Shown: piece by piece, positions 1 through 13,801 of the stretch
How the letters are laid out: every line of letters begins with the position of its first letter
Numbering within the stretch: the stretch's first letter is position 1
From: Nomia melanderi
Taxonomy: Eukaryota; Arthropoda; Insecta; Hymenoptera; Halictidae
Reading direction: 5' to 3'
DNA: 64,000 nt
NCBI RefSeq assembly: GCF_051020985.1
Contig: NC_135009.1
Span: 16,992,606-17,056,605 of the forward strand
Notes under the pieces: generated by a model
What the model was told of the DNA's origin: nothing
The model's database searches: none
What the model saw: the letters and a program-made list of their open reading frames with translations, nothing else
Translations under genes and position numbers: made by a program

Positions 1-1336
1 AACATTTATTTTCTTGATGGGTTGTTAACGGTGAAGCAGTATCGATTGTTAAGGGATAGATCATAAGGGCGAGTTAATTCTTAGATGATGATTCTTAGAT
101 ATTGCAGATTGAATATCAGTTTTCTGTTATCAATCGTTCAATTTTCGAGTAAAGGCGATTCGATGTTTCTAGCTTAATTATTCGTAGTTTTTAGTTTGAA
201 TCCTTGATCACAGAAGTTGCTAATTTTGAGGAGAGTTGTAATTAGGAAGGCAGGAGTTGATTTTGTGCGAGAGAAAATTAATCGAAGGAAACGTTGTTCC
301 TTGTTCTTTTATTTTTCTCAGTCGACAAGCTTCTTTTTTCTTTTTATTCTAAATTTATCGATGCTTTAATGATAAAACTACCTGATAGGTCGAACTGACC
401 TATTCCAGAATTTTTTTTTTTGCAAGTATTTAAATTACGAAGACCATTGTTTGCGTATTTGCACAGATACGAGGCCGAGAGACCCTTCGAATCTCGAGAA
501 ACGTGTTGTTCCAGTTTTTATAAGAGATTGGAAGTAAGTCACTGTAATTGCTCGGCAGTTTCACTGTTAAAACACCGCGCGATCGCAATCTCGGGCACGC
601 AAGCTTTAAAGTTCCAAGTAAGAGATCTTTCCGAACATAAAGGATCCATAAAGATCATTCCCGCGGAGCGTCGGGATTATTTTTATCCGGCGGAGAAATC
701 ACGATTCCGCGCGGCGAGGCTCGATGATCCACAAAGCTTTGATCACGTTAATTGCGCACGATCGAATGACTCTCAACGGGTACCGATTATAATGGCACGT
801 GACGTTAGGTGTTTCGCCGGTGAAAATTAATTGAAACAGAACCGGGGCTCGACTGCGCGGCGTGTATACGTTCAATTATTAATTAGCGAGCGCTGCGTCG
901 AGGTTGCACAACGATAGTTAATAAAATAATTAATATTCCGGCCATATTGCGAGCTCGGCAAGCTGTGTAACTAGTCATTGACGCAAGAATTAGCCGTTGC
1001 CGCTATTCGAATCAATTTTATTTATCATCCTCTAGATTCCCTTATCAATTCCTCCATCGTATCTACAATCTTCCCATACTTTCTGGAAATAAAACGAAAC
1101 ATCCCACTTCTCCAATAAATTCTCTATTCCAAATAATTCTCTAATACCAATAAATAGCTTCAAACTAACAATAAACAATTTCTAAAAACCTCCAATGAGA
1201 TAGACACGTGTGTTCCAACCCTTTGCGATCGATTTCCATAACGAAAACTTCAAGCTTCGATATCTAAATTCAACAGGTAAAAATGAACACATCATTCAAC
1301 TAACCAAAGATCAGCATACATTGTTTGTTCTAGTAT

Positions 1337-1570
1337 TTAACCCTTTGAACTCTGTAGGCTCCAATATTGCACCAGTTATAATATTAAATATTTTGAATCT
1401 TAAAGAAACTACGCTAAAGTCATTCGATTTTCACATCCAAATTTTGTACTAACAAGGAAAATAAAAGATCGAGGGAGTGTTATAGCGTTTCTAATGTTCG
1501 CTAGGAATACTATAAAAATTAGTTGCAGTTACTGATAGATTACAAAACAACCTGGAGTGCCAGCGGTTAA
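1337..1570. mobile_element. TTAA element, family C copy 1
   Basis: This 234-bp element begins TTAACCCTTTGAACTCTGTA and ends TGGAGTGCCAGCGGTTAA, with TTAA at both ends. It is closely similar along its full length to 15318-15550. It has no coding capacity, as expected for a MITE moved in trans by a TTAA-specific (piggyBac-type) transposase. Confidence 0.85.
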
Positions 1571-2407
1571 CGCTTCCATTATAACCGAGCTTCTCTGTCA
1601 ACGAGGTTTTCAAAAGCTGAAAAAACCCTCGGCCGTGAATGATTCGCGTTCCCCGACTCGCGGTCTCGATAAGTGTATCTAGGACACGCCCAGAGACCGA
1701 TGATAAACAAAAGAAGAATTCCTTCGTATTTCATTGAACGCGGAACTCTCCGTCCATTTCCCACGAACAAAGGTTCTCGATCCGACGGTGCCTCGCGGAG
1801 ACAATAAGGAAGCCAAAGACACTCGCTCCCCGTCAGGATCCCTCCGGCGACGCCACTCGAACGTCTTCAATAACAGCCTTAATTGTAAAAAGATTATTCC
1901 CTCCTAAACCGACGACACGGTTTCCCCCGTCGATTACAAAGGGAACATTGTCCTCGATAAGAGGAATCAATGAGAGCAGAAAGATGCTCCAGTTTCCAAG
2001 CGCAGGAGCCGGGGAGGACCTCGACGATCCTCGACGGACAATCCGAGGGGATCGGAAGAATCGGGGATAAGTGACGACGATTCCTCGACGGATCGACGTC
2101 CCGTCTCGCCGACGGTTTAACCCATTTATCCGGCTACGTATAATTCCGTCCCGGATAGAACGCGCGTTGTTCCCCGTTATTACTAACTAATTACGGAACT
2201 CGAAAACCCGAGGCACGGGTGGCTTAGAATAATAACGGTCCATCTCCGAGTTCCCGGGGGAAGCTCCCGCGAAATGCTCTTGGATTAATTAATAGTGACA
2301 CTACGATTATTAACGTCGATTAACGAGGATTATTATCAATAACACGAGAATATCGGTACTCGATTAATCCGAGATACTGCGAAGCTACTTTTATGGAGAC
2401 CATATTC

Positions 2408-2619
2408 TCAACCAGTTAAGTGTGGAATTTAGTTTGAAAAATCTCTCATTGTGCGCGCAATAAAATCAAATAATGAAGTGTATACTCGTTAAATGCAGGT
2501 GAAATGCACTTAAATTACACGTTTCTCCCAAAAAGTAAATAATCCATCGTTGAAAGAGTTAGCACCATTAAGAGTTTCAAGATGAAGCGTATACTCGTCA
2601 AACACAGTTAACCGGTTAA
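2408..2619. mobile_element. TTAA element, family E copy 1
   Basis: The left end TCAACCAGTTAAGTGTGG and right end CACAGTTAACCGGTTAA form inverted repeats. The middle holds direct copies of GAAG(T/C)GTATACTCGT. It is related to 25179-25381 and to the short copy at 43023-43139. Confidence 0.7.
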
Positions 2620-2795
2620 CTCGATTGCCCAACAATCTGAACCACAATTCAAGGAACAAACCAACCCTCGCAATTTCTATAAAGGAAGATAAAATGTCAG
2701 TTAAACTGCTCGATAGTGTTTAACTGCTCGCCAGTGTTCGAGCCCCGCCGGATCGTTCCGACCGTTAATGGCGGTCGGTTTCAAGGGAACTGGAT

Positions 2796-2804
2796 TATAA
2801 ATAG
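2796..2804 (+). promoter_or_regulatory. TATA-box-like sequence
   Basis: TATAAATAG matches the TATA consensus and sits just upstream of a GC-rich block. No initiator or convincing reading frame follows at the proper distance, so it may be chance. Confidence 0.2.
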
Positions 2805-4559
2805 CGGCCGCGCAGCGCCGGTTTCCCCGAATGCAAACGAGTGCGGCCGTCTTTAATATACATCAGGCTAATTGGACCGGCCCGGTGAACCATATCCGTG
2901 GCTCGTACTCGCGCGGCACGTACCAATGCATCCGCACAGAAGGAACGCGATCGTCCTTATCGGCAGTCCGGACAGGTGCGCTCGATTTCGCCCGGTCTAG
3001 CGCCGGCCTCTCCTCACCTGTCATTTACATGCCGTCATCGTGGCTCGTACCGAGGTCACGCTGACGCTGGGGCGTCTAGACGCGCGAGAGGATCTGGAGC
3101 AGCCGCCTCGCGGTTCCCCATTCTAATGGCCGACCGATGAAATTGACTCCGCGCCGCGCGGGTTCGTACGTACGATTCCCCCTCGATTTTTCATGCATTT
3201 CATGCATTGCCCGCGGAGATATTCTGATGAGGTTTCCCCCTTATGCGGCGCGGCGCGTAACGAAAATTCGCGGCGGGAATTGTTGCGGGAATTGCTCGTT
3301 TACGCCGATTTTTCGGGAACGGTCTGCGCGAGGGGTTTCTTTGGTCGGTGATCAGGCTGATTTAATTGGGCCGATGCGGTTTGCGCGGTTTTGATCGTTG
3401 CTTCCCCAATATTTCGGGGTTTTTGTTTCGGCTGTGTATTGTGGTATGTAGTATCGTTGCTGTAGTGATAGGTGATGGTTGTTATAGTTATTGCAGCAAT
3501 GTTGTAATGAAACTATTGGATTGATCGAGGAAAATGCTAGTTAAGGGAATGAATTTCCTATAAGGGGTTTCTTTAATCGGTGATTAGAGTTGATCTAATT
3601 GTAACTATGTGACTTATACTAGTTATATTCGTTACGATAATATAATATTATACTTATCAGAGTAATACCATAAGAAACTAAAACTATCGAATTAATCAGT
3701 AACAAACTGACAATATCCAACGGAATATATTCCATTGAGTTTCGGGAGCAATACAATTTGCCGCTTAGAATGGGAATTTTCGAGATTACCGGTTGTAATT
3801 AACTGCTCGGCGGAAGAGATATAGGGGGTTGGAAGACGCAGGCGGGCTCCACGGAGCTCCAAAACACGGTGCACCGTATAAAATGAAGTCATAACCGTTA
3901 CCAGGTGCCGTAAAACTGCACGCACTCGAGGAGGCAGGCCGTGTGCAACATGCAAACGACTTTCTTCGTCGGGAGTAAACTAGGTGTTAATTCGGTATTC
4001 ACGAAACGTGGCTTGGCGAAGCACGCCTCGGTATGAAGGATGCGCGCCGGCATTAGGTCACGATTGTCCTTGCGGATCCTTTGCTCCAGAAACGTGGCTC
4101 CGATCCCGACATCCCTCGCTCGAACTTCTTCCCTCGTAAAATTCAAGATTACTCCGCATGTTAATTACGAGCAGCGCTCCCAGCAACCAATTAGGAACTT
4201 ATTAACACTTAATCGCTCTTAATAACAGGATGTGTTCTTCGATAATAATACCATAATATTTCCGTACGATCATCTCGGGAAGATATTGAAGCGTTTACCA
4301 TTCGCGATAACGAAACGTATTACAGTAGGTAATTCTCTGTAAGTCCTTCGAGTTTTTTCACCTTTTGCGACCGATCGTTTTATGTGCGAACCATTGTTCG
4401 GGGGTTTAACGATTCGTGCGTTGCTTGGTACGTTTATTCGAACTGGGGAGCATCGTTTTTGGGGAGAATGTTTGAGTGAAAGTTTATTTCGGAGAGAATA
4501 AGTTGTTATTTAAGGGTTAAGTGTAGGAGATGATGTATCTTTCGAGAATAGAAAATCTG

Positions 4560-4815
4560 TAAATTTTTATTCAGATTCTCAATAGATTCCCATTAGAATT
4601 TTCCATTAAATTTTCGAAAGATTCTCAATAGAATTTTGATTGAAATTATCAGCGAATACCTAACAGAATATCCACTCAAATTTTCAAAAGATTCCCCATA
4701 GAATCTTCATCGAAACTACCAACAAATTCCTAAGATAATTTTCAAAAGATTCCCACCGGAATTTTCGTCGAAATTACCAAAAGATTCCCAAGATAATTTC
4801 CAATCGAATTTCCCA
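4560..4815. repeat. degenerate minisatellite (AAAGATTC...AGAATTTTC)
   Basis: Diverged units of the type TTTTCAAAAGATTCCCA followed by TAGAATTTTCATCGAAATTA repeat about five times at irregular spacing of about 45-65 bp. No coding content is visible. Confidence 0.7.
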
Positions 4816-6369
4816 AAGACCCTTAATGGAATTCTTCTCCCGAGCAAATTGCAGCCTCGAATTGAACGGTCACCGTCACGAACCCGCGGTATCATTAGAC
4901 AACCCGTTCACCGGCCGATGTCACGTGAACGTATGTTCCCGGTGGCCGGCACCCGTGGAATATTACCTGACCCTCAATCTGCAGATCGTGTCGATCCCTG
5001 TGCGTGGAATACTCGGCCGTCCATCGGTGGCTAGGCGGTTTACACACTCGGCGAATAGTCACGAGATATCCGCCGTATAATTTCAAAGACCTTTAGGCCG
5101 ACCTGAGTCAACAAGAATGACTCGGTTGAGGAACGTGGGAAGCAGAGTGGCGTGTGCGGACTGCGAGATACGCGCCATTAAAATATTTCGTGACCGCTTC
5201 GTTCCAGTAAATTATGCTCCTGGAAATTGCTGTTGCTCACACTCGGAGGAATTGTCTTTACAAAAAAAAACCGTCACGGTTATTAACTGATCGTTTCAAG
5301 ATCAATTTATCCATCTGAAATTGAATTTTTCGGGTTTCATTCGCTCTTGATCTCTCGGATAGATTAAGAGGACTCATCGAACACTCGACGCTTTAAAAAT
5401 GGAAGAATGTTTCAATGTTTGATACAAGATCTATATTAATGCGATAGTTAATGCAACATTAAGCAACAGAGATTATCACTGAGCCTAGAAAGTTAAGTTG
5501 ACATTTAAAAGTTCTATACCAACTAGAAAAGTGCATCTACCGAGACTTTAATTAATTTATAATTCAGTTTGAATGCTGCTAAATCAATTTCACGAACAGT
5601 TTCCCAGAATTCTATTATCTTCTCAGACAATAAACGAAATTACTCGAAGATTCGCGATCATCCCCCGAGTAGAAAATTTGTTCAGCTCGAAAAGTATCGG
5701 ACGACGCGAAATTCGGCTTCCAGAGGAGAGGAGAGAAACCGGCCATAGGGTGGTCCGCAAGGGACATCGGTCGGCTCCTCGTTTCCCTGCGCTTTATTTC
5801 GCCACCGGTCGAGCCTCCACGTTGGAAACCGGAGCTTTAATTCCACCCGGCCCAGCCGGCGCGCCGTAAATTAAGTTCGAGCGCAACGATTTCTCCTCAA
5901 CAACAAATCACCACCATCTTTTGAATTACCACAATGGAGGGCGGCCATAATTTTCGAGCTGCTGGATGGGACTCGCGAGGCCGAAGTTCCTTCCGCCTCG
6001 AACCCTCCCACCGATAACGAACGATCGCCGATCGAAACTGTTCGCCGAGTTTCAAGTTTCGCCGCCCGACCCCCGAAACTTTTTCTCGTTCCTTTTCCTT
6101 TTCTCGCTGCGCGCGTTAGGCTCGTAATTGTCGGACGGCGCGGGTCAGCTCTTCGACTTCCTGCGAGCCTCTGCGTTAACCCTTTGCGGCAGGGAGCTTC
6201 TCGCTAGAAATATTCAACGATCTTATGGATGTAACTTTCATGGAAATCGCACGCGAAGGGAACAACGCTGTTTTATTCGAGCGTTTCACTGTCGACGCGC
6301 TGTACGGAGATTAACCCTTTGCACTCGAGAGGCTTCAAATTTAAGTAAAATGACATTTTAAATTCAATA

Positions 6370-6610
6370 TTAACCCTTTGCACTCGAAGGTTTTTCACTT
6401 GATATATTCAATAGTTTGCAATTAGATGTGAAAATTCTTTAAATGAATTTATCAAGGAAACACACATGAATTAGGGAACAAAGGTATTTTCTTTGAATAT
6501 TTCACGTATTGCTGCTGTATACAAGGTTAATGGTAAATACCAAGGTTCATAATTTCGCTGCATTAAATCATTTGGCGACTGGGAGTCGCCTCTCGAGTGC
6601 AAAGGGCTAA
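6370..6610. mobile_element. TTAA element, family A copy 1
   Basis: It starts TTAACCCTTTGCACTCGA and ends CTCTCGAGTGCAAAGGGCTAA, so the terminal inverted repeats are near perfect with one changed TTAA. The right end carries the subterminal palindrome GGCGACTGGGAGTCGCC. A fragment of the same left end lies just before it at about 6312-6346. Confidence 0.88.
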
Positions 6611-7592
6611 AGTTATATTTCCTCCTTTTTCAATAAATTATTGCTGAAGTTGTGGTGTCGATCACAGTTGAGGTAAGGGCTTAAAGAAATCGACTAACAC
6701 GCGAACTGAATTCTGAATCAATTCAAGTTTCAATGGATACACTGTTCGAGTTTCTATAGAGGAATTTTAAAAAGCCAGTTTAACTGTCCGGTAGTTGTAT
6801 TAAACCAACTTACCAGCGCGCGATCGGCGAACGACAAGGCAGCGACAAGGCATTCGATTATTAACGAAAGTAATTCCATGTAAATTCCCCATTGAACATC
6901 GTACTAGGCCGCGCTCGGAGTTCCCGGGGAATTTATTCCGGCGCGGAATAAATTATGCGGGACCCGTTTTTTCGCCAATTTACCTCCCATTCGGCCGAAA
7001 TGATCGAAGTCCGCGGAAATTGCGGAAAAAGGAGGACCGCGCCGCTTCCGTCCCGCCGGTGTCGGCCATTTTTCACCGCAAGAGGAACGACGGACTCCCG
7101 TTCGCCCGTTGCGGCGATTACGCGCGCGAATTGAATCGCGGCGGCAATCGGCGACGCGGCATAAAACGCCTAATTATTCGCCGCATGAATAATTCAGTTT
7201 ACAAATCAGCCGGCTGCGCGCGAGGCCGCCGGGTTCAACGCGCGCGTCGCGAAGACGCGTTCCTCGCCGATTTTTCTTTGTTTATCGTCGCGGTCGGACG
7301 GCGGACGGCGGTCGCGCGTCTGGCGAATGAAATTTGCTGTTTACTTGCGCGCCGCGCGGACTTCCTTTGTTTCTAACACGAGCGCCGCGCGATTTCGCGC
7401 GGAGGAATACGCAACATTAAATTAATTCCTATGTAGGAACTCGAAGAGTGCATCTATCGAGACTTCAACTGATTTGCAATAGTTTGCGTAGTGCTAAATC
7501 AATTTTCTCAGTGATATCTCAGAGGAACATCAATAATTTTTAATAATTGTGAAAGGAGTCAGGTGATTTTGATATATCTGGTAGTTTTAGCG

Positions 7593-7701
7593 TTAACCTT
7601 TGCCTATTTCCTTCGCAACCGTGCACGACAGAGCTACTTTATCATTAGTAACTTACTAGAGAAAGAATAGAATGTATTCTTAAGTTTATTCCAAAGGTTA
7701 A
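7593..7701. mobile_element. short TTAA element (109 bp)
   Basis: It is bounded by TTAACCTTTGCC and CCAAAGGTTAA, with inverted ends and TTAA on both sides. It is likely an internally deleted member of the same group. Confidence 0.55.
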
Positions 7702-10593
7702 AGGTTCACAATGCACAAGTAACGTCTCGTTTATAGAAAATCTAAGGAACCAACATTTAGATTTGTCGAGTTCGGTTAACCTTCATCGTGAGACTGACTC
7801 GATATCATAGAAGAAGTTAGCGATAATAATATTGATGCTAATAACGAGCTAATAGAACATTAATGAAGTGTGATAACATTAAACGAACATTAACGCCGTG
7901 CAGCATAGAATATGCAGTTTGTTAAATTGCACCGCAGGACGGAGAAAATTGGCACGCAGTTGAAAATTAATTTGCTTATCAACGATTCGAATGATTCCCG
8001 AAATTTTGAGAATTTCGCCGGCAGATTTAAACGCGAATTATATCGTTGCGCCGGCGATCAACGTGTTAATTGAATCGCGTTGTTATCATTCCGTGTTTAT
8101 CTTGCCGGGCGTCGCCGCATTAGGCAGCATTATTTATGGTATAGAAATGTTCCCAAATAAACATCGTGTAATTGATTGAATTACGGTAATTCGATTCGAA
8201 CGGCAGAGTAAACTGAACGGCAACGCCAGCGAATCCGCCGTTGGGCTGGCGATAAAGTCCGCGGGAAATTGGATCGAACAGTTTCCCCAGTGTGCTCTTT
8301 TTTCTTGTGTCTTCGGGTTTCCACGCACCCGTGCAATTGAATGACAAAAGAGCAGGAAATCGGACAGGCAACGGAAAACGAAAGTGTCTCATCGATTCCA
8401 TCGCGCGCGGAGAGGAACGCGCCGGGCGAAAAATTGGATGAAACGGGACGAAGAAAATGGCGGACGCGAAAGCGAGAGCGCGGTTGCGGCCGGTATTTAT
8501 TTATTCATCGCCGCGAGCGACCACTTGTTTACCGAAGATAATGGGAAAGCGGAAGAATTAGAATTGAACGCGGCATTTTCGGAACAAAGTGGTTCGGAAT
8601 GGAAAGAACTCGAAGGAAGATCGTTTTATTCGGAATTGAACGATCATTCTTAATCTCTTACTCTATGCTTTTGCCTCTGAACTCGGTAAAATCATTGTAA
8701 CGTTGATAACTTACCAGAAACAATTTAGGAGAATGATTACACTGTTCTAAAGGTTCTCTGCGCACGAGAATCCTTGAAACTTCTAAAAACCTCTCCCTGA
8801 CAAGCCGAGTCGCGCGTCGAGCTCTTAATTCGATATTCCGTCGACGTGCGAATGAATTCCGTCACGGAATTTATCCCGCGACGATTATTCCGCCGGACGG
8901 CGTCGCGCGACGCGTCGATTTTAACGATCGCTGAGAAACGTAATTAATTAATCGACGATACATTATTCCCGGCGCGATGGGCTCGAAAGGAAAGTTCGAC
9001 CCTCCGCGTCGCCCTCGGTTTTCGATGTAATCGATCTGTCGGCGGAACGTTCGCTCGTCGAGCGACACATTCGAAAGCCTGAAGTTTCGTTTTACAGGGG
9101 GAGCAATCATAAATATCTATGGATTCCCGATATTTACGTAACTTCACGAATATTCATCTGAGATAACGGCCGGCGTCATTTTATACATCCGCAGCGTCCA
9201 TCGAATATTTTTTTCCGAGCGCTCGGAACTCTTTATTACTCGGCCGGCGGACGAACATTTTTATTCTAAACCCTCGGCATATATTTTTCGTATATTCCCG
9301 TTGCGCTCGCAGCATATTTCCCGCGGCGCCATGTGTATATCCTGTCAGACAACATCGAGACGGGCTCGACAAGCAGCGCAAAGATGAAAATATTGCGCGG
9401 AACGTTATTGTCACGGCTCGCGATACCGGTCGGCCATCGTCGGATGCTTTGTTTCTGCCGTTCTCGCGATAAATATCGAGCCGTGCGTGAAAAACTACTG
9501 GACCTGACAGCCTCCCTCGGAATCGGATGGCCGGCTAGGGCCGTAAACGCGCGAACGGATGCGTGACGAATGAATTATAAAGGTTAACAGACGTCGCGGC
9601 CCGATCAAACCGCGGATTTCGCGCGTTTACGCCGCTCGCAGGTGCACGGGAAGATATCACGGGGAATATTCGATCGGAACTGAGTCATTCGAAGCTGGAA
9701 TCTCTTCAATCGTTTCGCTACGCAGGATTTCTTAGGCGTATTTCTAATATTAATCGATCTAACATAGATTTATAGAGCGTATGGCTAACGGGAGATGCAA
9801 TTGTTGAATTAGAAATTGATTCAAACTGTTACTAAATACTTGTTAAATTGGTGTGTTCTGTAAATGTAGTGTTAACAATAGAATTACCGAATATTTAATA
9901 AATTTTCTATGGTTTCTTTCATAGCCGCGCAAGCCAGAATAATTTCGCGCTGAATAATTTAGCGGAACGCAGAGAAAAGTTTGCAGTTCACCTATGTGCA
10001 GATTTCATTTAGAGCAGAATCAGTTATAACAGAAGGATAATATTTAATTTGAATATAAAATAATTGAGGGACGTTTAATTTTTGTAACTTTCGTTTGAGA
10101 AGTACCTTCCGCGCCCGACTCGGTATGTAAGGGCAACCGGTTAATATCATTCGTACGAATTAATTCACGCTTTAAATTTTCAATTCCTTTGAAATGTAAA
10201 GTATGAATGAACAGCGAACACTGCCGGAGGTTCTGTTTGACACTTAATTTCCGCGTGGTTTGCGTATTTGGGAAAAGGACATTTCTGATGTTTGGTCGGT
10301 CGGCGGCATGTTAATTCGATAATACGTTAATTGCGCTGTATTATATTATTGAACGCATGTTATTCGACAATTTGACCAGCGTGCACCGCACTGTGTACAT
10401 TATTCAATTCGAAACGGAGCAATGGTCTCGCTGGAAAACATTCGACGAGCTTGTAGCGTCTATTCTCTTGATTCCGGAGTCCGTTTAATGACTACCGCGC
10501 GATCGGACAGGGAAAACATCGTCAACCTGGGAGGTTTAAATATTCCACAATGGAGAAACAAACGCTGTAAACCATACAAACACGATTAATGTA

Positions 10594-10820
10594 TTTACCC
10601 TTTGCCCTACAACATCAAATTCAAATGGAATTTGACAAACATAAATATCACTTAACTTTTCCCAGTCCGAATGAAATGTTATTCTTCTATTATGAATTGT
10701 AATGATTCTGAGTCAACGTAGACATAGAGTGCATAGAAGCTTCCTTTTTCTAATGAATCATGAATAATGAAGTACCTTCGTTAAGCCCGTTTCAGAATGA
10801 AACCATAAGCCAAGGGTTAA
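10594..10820. mobile_element. TTAA element, family D copy 1
   Basis: The left end reads TTTACCCTTTGCCCTACAA (one TTAA base changed) and the right end AAGCCAAGGGTTAA. It is similar in end type to 40852-41057 and 51838-52145. Confidence 0.6.
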
Positions 10821-11304
10821 AGAGAGATCATTGCTCTGGAAGAGTAGAATCACGTGGTAACGTTAAACGCTTACAAAGGACAAGGGAATTATATTATTTA
10901 TATATCTTGAAGATAGTCATAGAGTGACTCATAGGAACTAGCATTCGGTAATACAATTAATGAAGACGTAAACCTTCATCAATAAAGCTTACCAATTACC
11001 AGGACGAGTACACGAAGAAATCGAGAGAAATCTATTGAAAACAAGCTGCATAAAGCCTCGAACGACCAATAATTCCCGTAAGTTTAACTATTACGCGTTA
11101 ATCGCATTAAACGTTCGGTAGTTCTAGCGTTAAAAGCCGAGCCGATGGAAGTCGGGAACGAACGAGCGCAGCGCGATCGGTTGGTTAATGAAGTCGAGGG
11201 GAGAAAAGGAAGAAGGAGAAAGAAAGAGAAAAGGAAGAGAAGATAAAAAAAAAAAGAAATAACGATGTAAGTGGGACGAGGCGAGGGTTCCCACAGTGTC
11301 GGTC

Positions 11305-11484
11305 AGTTTCCGCGTGAGTTTCGCGGAAACGATTATTTGATCGATTAATTTACATGGATGTTCGTTCGCCGAGAGGACCCATTCAGCGATGCGTTAGCGT
11401 GTGGACAGTGAACGGCGGCGGTCGCGCGCGCGCTCGCGCATACACTCGCTCGGGTTCCCCCCTCCGTTCGGTCCAGGTGTGCAG
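11305..11484 (+). promoter_or_regulatory. possible promoter and non-coding first exon
   Basis: An arthropod initiator match (TCAGTT, 11303-11308) is followed by a CpG-rich, CG-repeat-containing stretch that ends in a good donor (GTGCAG|GTGAAG). A polypurine tract (11190-11260) lies just upstream. It could be a 5'-UTR exon of the tenectin-like gene, which lacks a visible first exon. There is no TATA box and no signal-peptide reading frame. This is inference only. Confidence 0.25.
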
Positions 11485-11785
11485 GTGAAGCCGCGGGGTC
11501 ACTCATTTATCATTGCATAAGGTTCAGAACCTGTTCCGGTGTCCATTCATCGCCGGCCGCTCGTATATACCTTCGAAAGTTCCTCGTGGGTACGGGCTAC
11601 GAAAGGTGTAGCCGGCTCGCGTACCCCATTGGCGTAGAAACCGATCGGCAGGATTCGCTTCTCGCGTCTAACACCTTCTTCTATGATTTATTTAACGATC
11701 CACGCTCGTTGGAAATGTTTCGTTAACATTAGAATCGTCGGACGAGTGGAAATTGCTCGTTTTCGATATCTTCTTCTCGCCGTTA

Positions 11786-11971
11786 TTAACCTGTGCGGAC
11801 GAAGATTCTTTGAAATATTCAAAAATTACAGCAGACGAAGCTAAATTATATACCAGTTGCTTAAATAATAGGAAAACCAGGAAGTTGATCTGCTGTTTGA
11901 ATAATTAAATCATTTCTTGGCGAGTCTTCGAAACATTTCATTTCGCCGAAATGACATTCGTTAAGGGTTAA
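11786..11971. mobile_element. TTAA element, family B copy 1
   Basis: TTAACCTGTGCGGACGAAG at the left and CATTCGTTAAGGGTTAA at the right enclose 186 bp. The interior (GATTCTTTGAAATAT, AGACGAAGCTAAATTA, CAGTTGCTTAA) is shared with 13802-14004 and 47895-48054. Confidence 0.8.
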
Positions 11972-12893
11972 AAGGCCGACAGATGTTTCTGTGAGAAATT
12001 ATCGAAGATATTGATGTGACAGTATGTATATTGAATCGTGAGTTAATTTAAGGTTTGTTAGGGACTCTTGGTTCTATGGAGGAATTTGTGAAGTCGATTT
12101 AATTGCTCAGTTTTAGTATTATGTATGCGTTTTGCTTCGCGGTCTTTCTTTTCGTTCGTTGCACTTTGCCATAAGATGTTAACCCGTAGAATGGACGAAT
12201 TAATAAATAAATGTTCACGGTTCCACCGATCGGCAGGTATTCGAAGGCGCCGATTTGCGTATTCTAATCCGTGGAAGCTATTAAAAGTACCGCACCTCGC
12301 GATCGTTGGTTCGAGGAATTATTAATTCCAGCGAGATTGCGGGAACCCATCGGCCGGGGACAATTGATTCGCGGCGAAGTTTCGTGACCGGGATTAAAGG
12401 AAAATTCAGTGGTACTCGCCGGGTGTAAGAGGAAAATGTGTTATGAGAGAAAACGGAACGGCGGGAGTTAGGTATGGAACTACTGCGAGCGCTAGAAACG
12501 ATAGTCGGAAGTTTGTTAAATATTGGAGGATCATGGAACACGGGGGGAATACGGGAGAGAGCTTGAACGGTTAAATATTTGAACGTTCCACGTCTTTCGG
12601 CGGTTTTGTCGCGCTGAAGAGACCGGGATGTTTTAACGACCAAGATTTCCGGCGTTTATCTCGTCTAATTTTCTGGTTCCTCAGCTGTTTTTCCGAGTGC
12701 GTCGGTTTATTTTTGTGTGCTCGGATGTTTGCGGTTGTTGCTTGGCAGTTTTGAATAGTTCAATCGGTTTTTAGGTGTTTATATAGTTCTGCGGGAGTGA
12801 ATATTGTGTGAGAATCTTCTATTTTCAAATCCTCAAATTTTATGATTTTTTAACTTTCGAACCTTGCCTTCGAACATTCAAACTTCAATTTTT

Positions 12894-13059
12894 AAGCTTT
12901 CGAGTCTTCAAACCTTCAACTTATCAAATTTCAATCTTTCAATTTTTCAAATGTTCAAACTTTCGAACTTTGAGAGTTTGAAAGTTCGAAAGTTTAAACA
13001 TTTGAAAAATTGAGAAATTGAAAATTTGATAATTTGAAGGTTTGAAGATCCGAAAGCTT
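12894..13059. repeat. long inverted repeat / hairpin (78-nt arms)
   Basis: Arms 12894-12971 and 12981-13059 are near-perfect reverse complements with a loop of about 9 nt. They are built from a TTCAAA/TTCGAA-type simple motif. Transcribed on either strand it would fold into one long duplex. No flanking TTAA is seen. Confidence 0.9.
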
Positions 13060-13801
13060 AAAAAACTCCCAAACTTCCAGGCTTTCAAATCGATGAACCC
13101 TCGAATTTCTCAATACTTCCACAATTCAAGCTTTATTTCCACATCTTCGGATCCCCGAGCATCTAAAACTTCAAACCTTTAACCGTTTAGTCTCGGTAAT
13201 CGTTAAACATTCGAACCTTTACATATTCAAACCGCCGAAGTTCCAAATATTTGAATTCCTCGATCATTGTATCGCAGAATCCGCAATCCGGGCTGAACAA
13301 GAACATCACCTAGAACCTCCCACCCAAAATCCCTCGCCCAATCTCCCCGCAATCCCAAAATCCGTAAACAATATCAGGCCCCCGCACCCTTCAAGCCCGA
13401 ATTTCCCAAAGGGGTATCAGTCGCGATTTAGGAATCCGGTCTGGCGTACAGGCGTTAATTCGCGGCGATCGGCCCGCCACGGATCGTTGGCCACCTGAAA
13501 GCTTCGGTTTCGCGGTTAACGAACCTCTCGGCGTGTAATTGCCGGTCGAAGCCAGGCCTCCCCGCGATCACCATAGTTTTCCCATAAACTAATGCGCAGC
13601 CCGCGTTGCATCGCTCCAATAACTATCACCAGAGAATTTTTCTACCGCGATCAAAATCAATAATACACTTCAACCTCTCGCCTTACAGTACCGTGATGCA
13701 CTCGTGACAAAAATTTCGCGCAATATTCGACACCATAACACCGATAGTCTCCATATAGTAAAAATATATTTTCATATTTCTTCGTACAATTTAACTTTCG
13801 C

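Larger units (their letters stand above)
1..11302. other. non-coding region with TTAA elements
   Basis: No exon with protein-like composition and matching splice sites was found. It contains family C, E, A, D and small TTAA elements, the 4560-4815 minisatellite and CpG-rich patches (2700-3400, 6900-7400, 8200-9600). If the tenectin-like gene starts to the left or near 11.3 kb, this is intron or intergenic sequence. Confidence 0.5.

Noticed and set aside
420..830. 136-codon plus-strand frame
   Set aside because: Begins at TTG, has no recognisable domain and no good splice sites.
7020..7376. 118-codon Arg-rich plus-strand frame
   Set aside because: CpG-rich block; Arg and Ala bias follows base composition, no domain.
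12121..12174. ATG followed by hydrophobic MYAFCFAVFLFVRC, signal-peptide-like
   Set aside because: Stops after 17 codons with no plausible donor, so it cannot be the missing signal exon.
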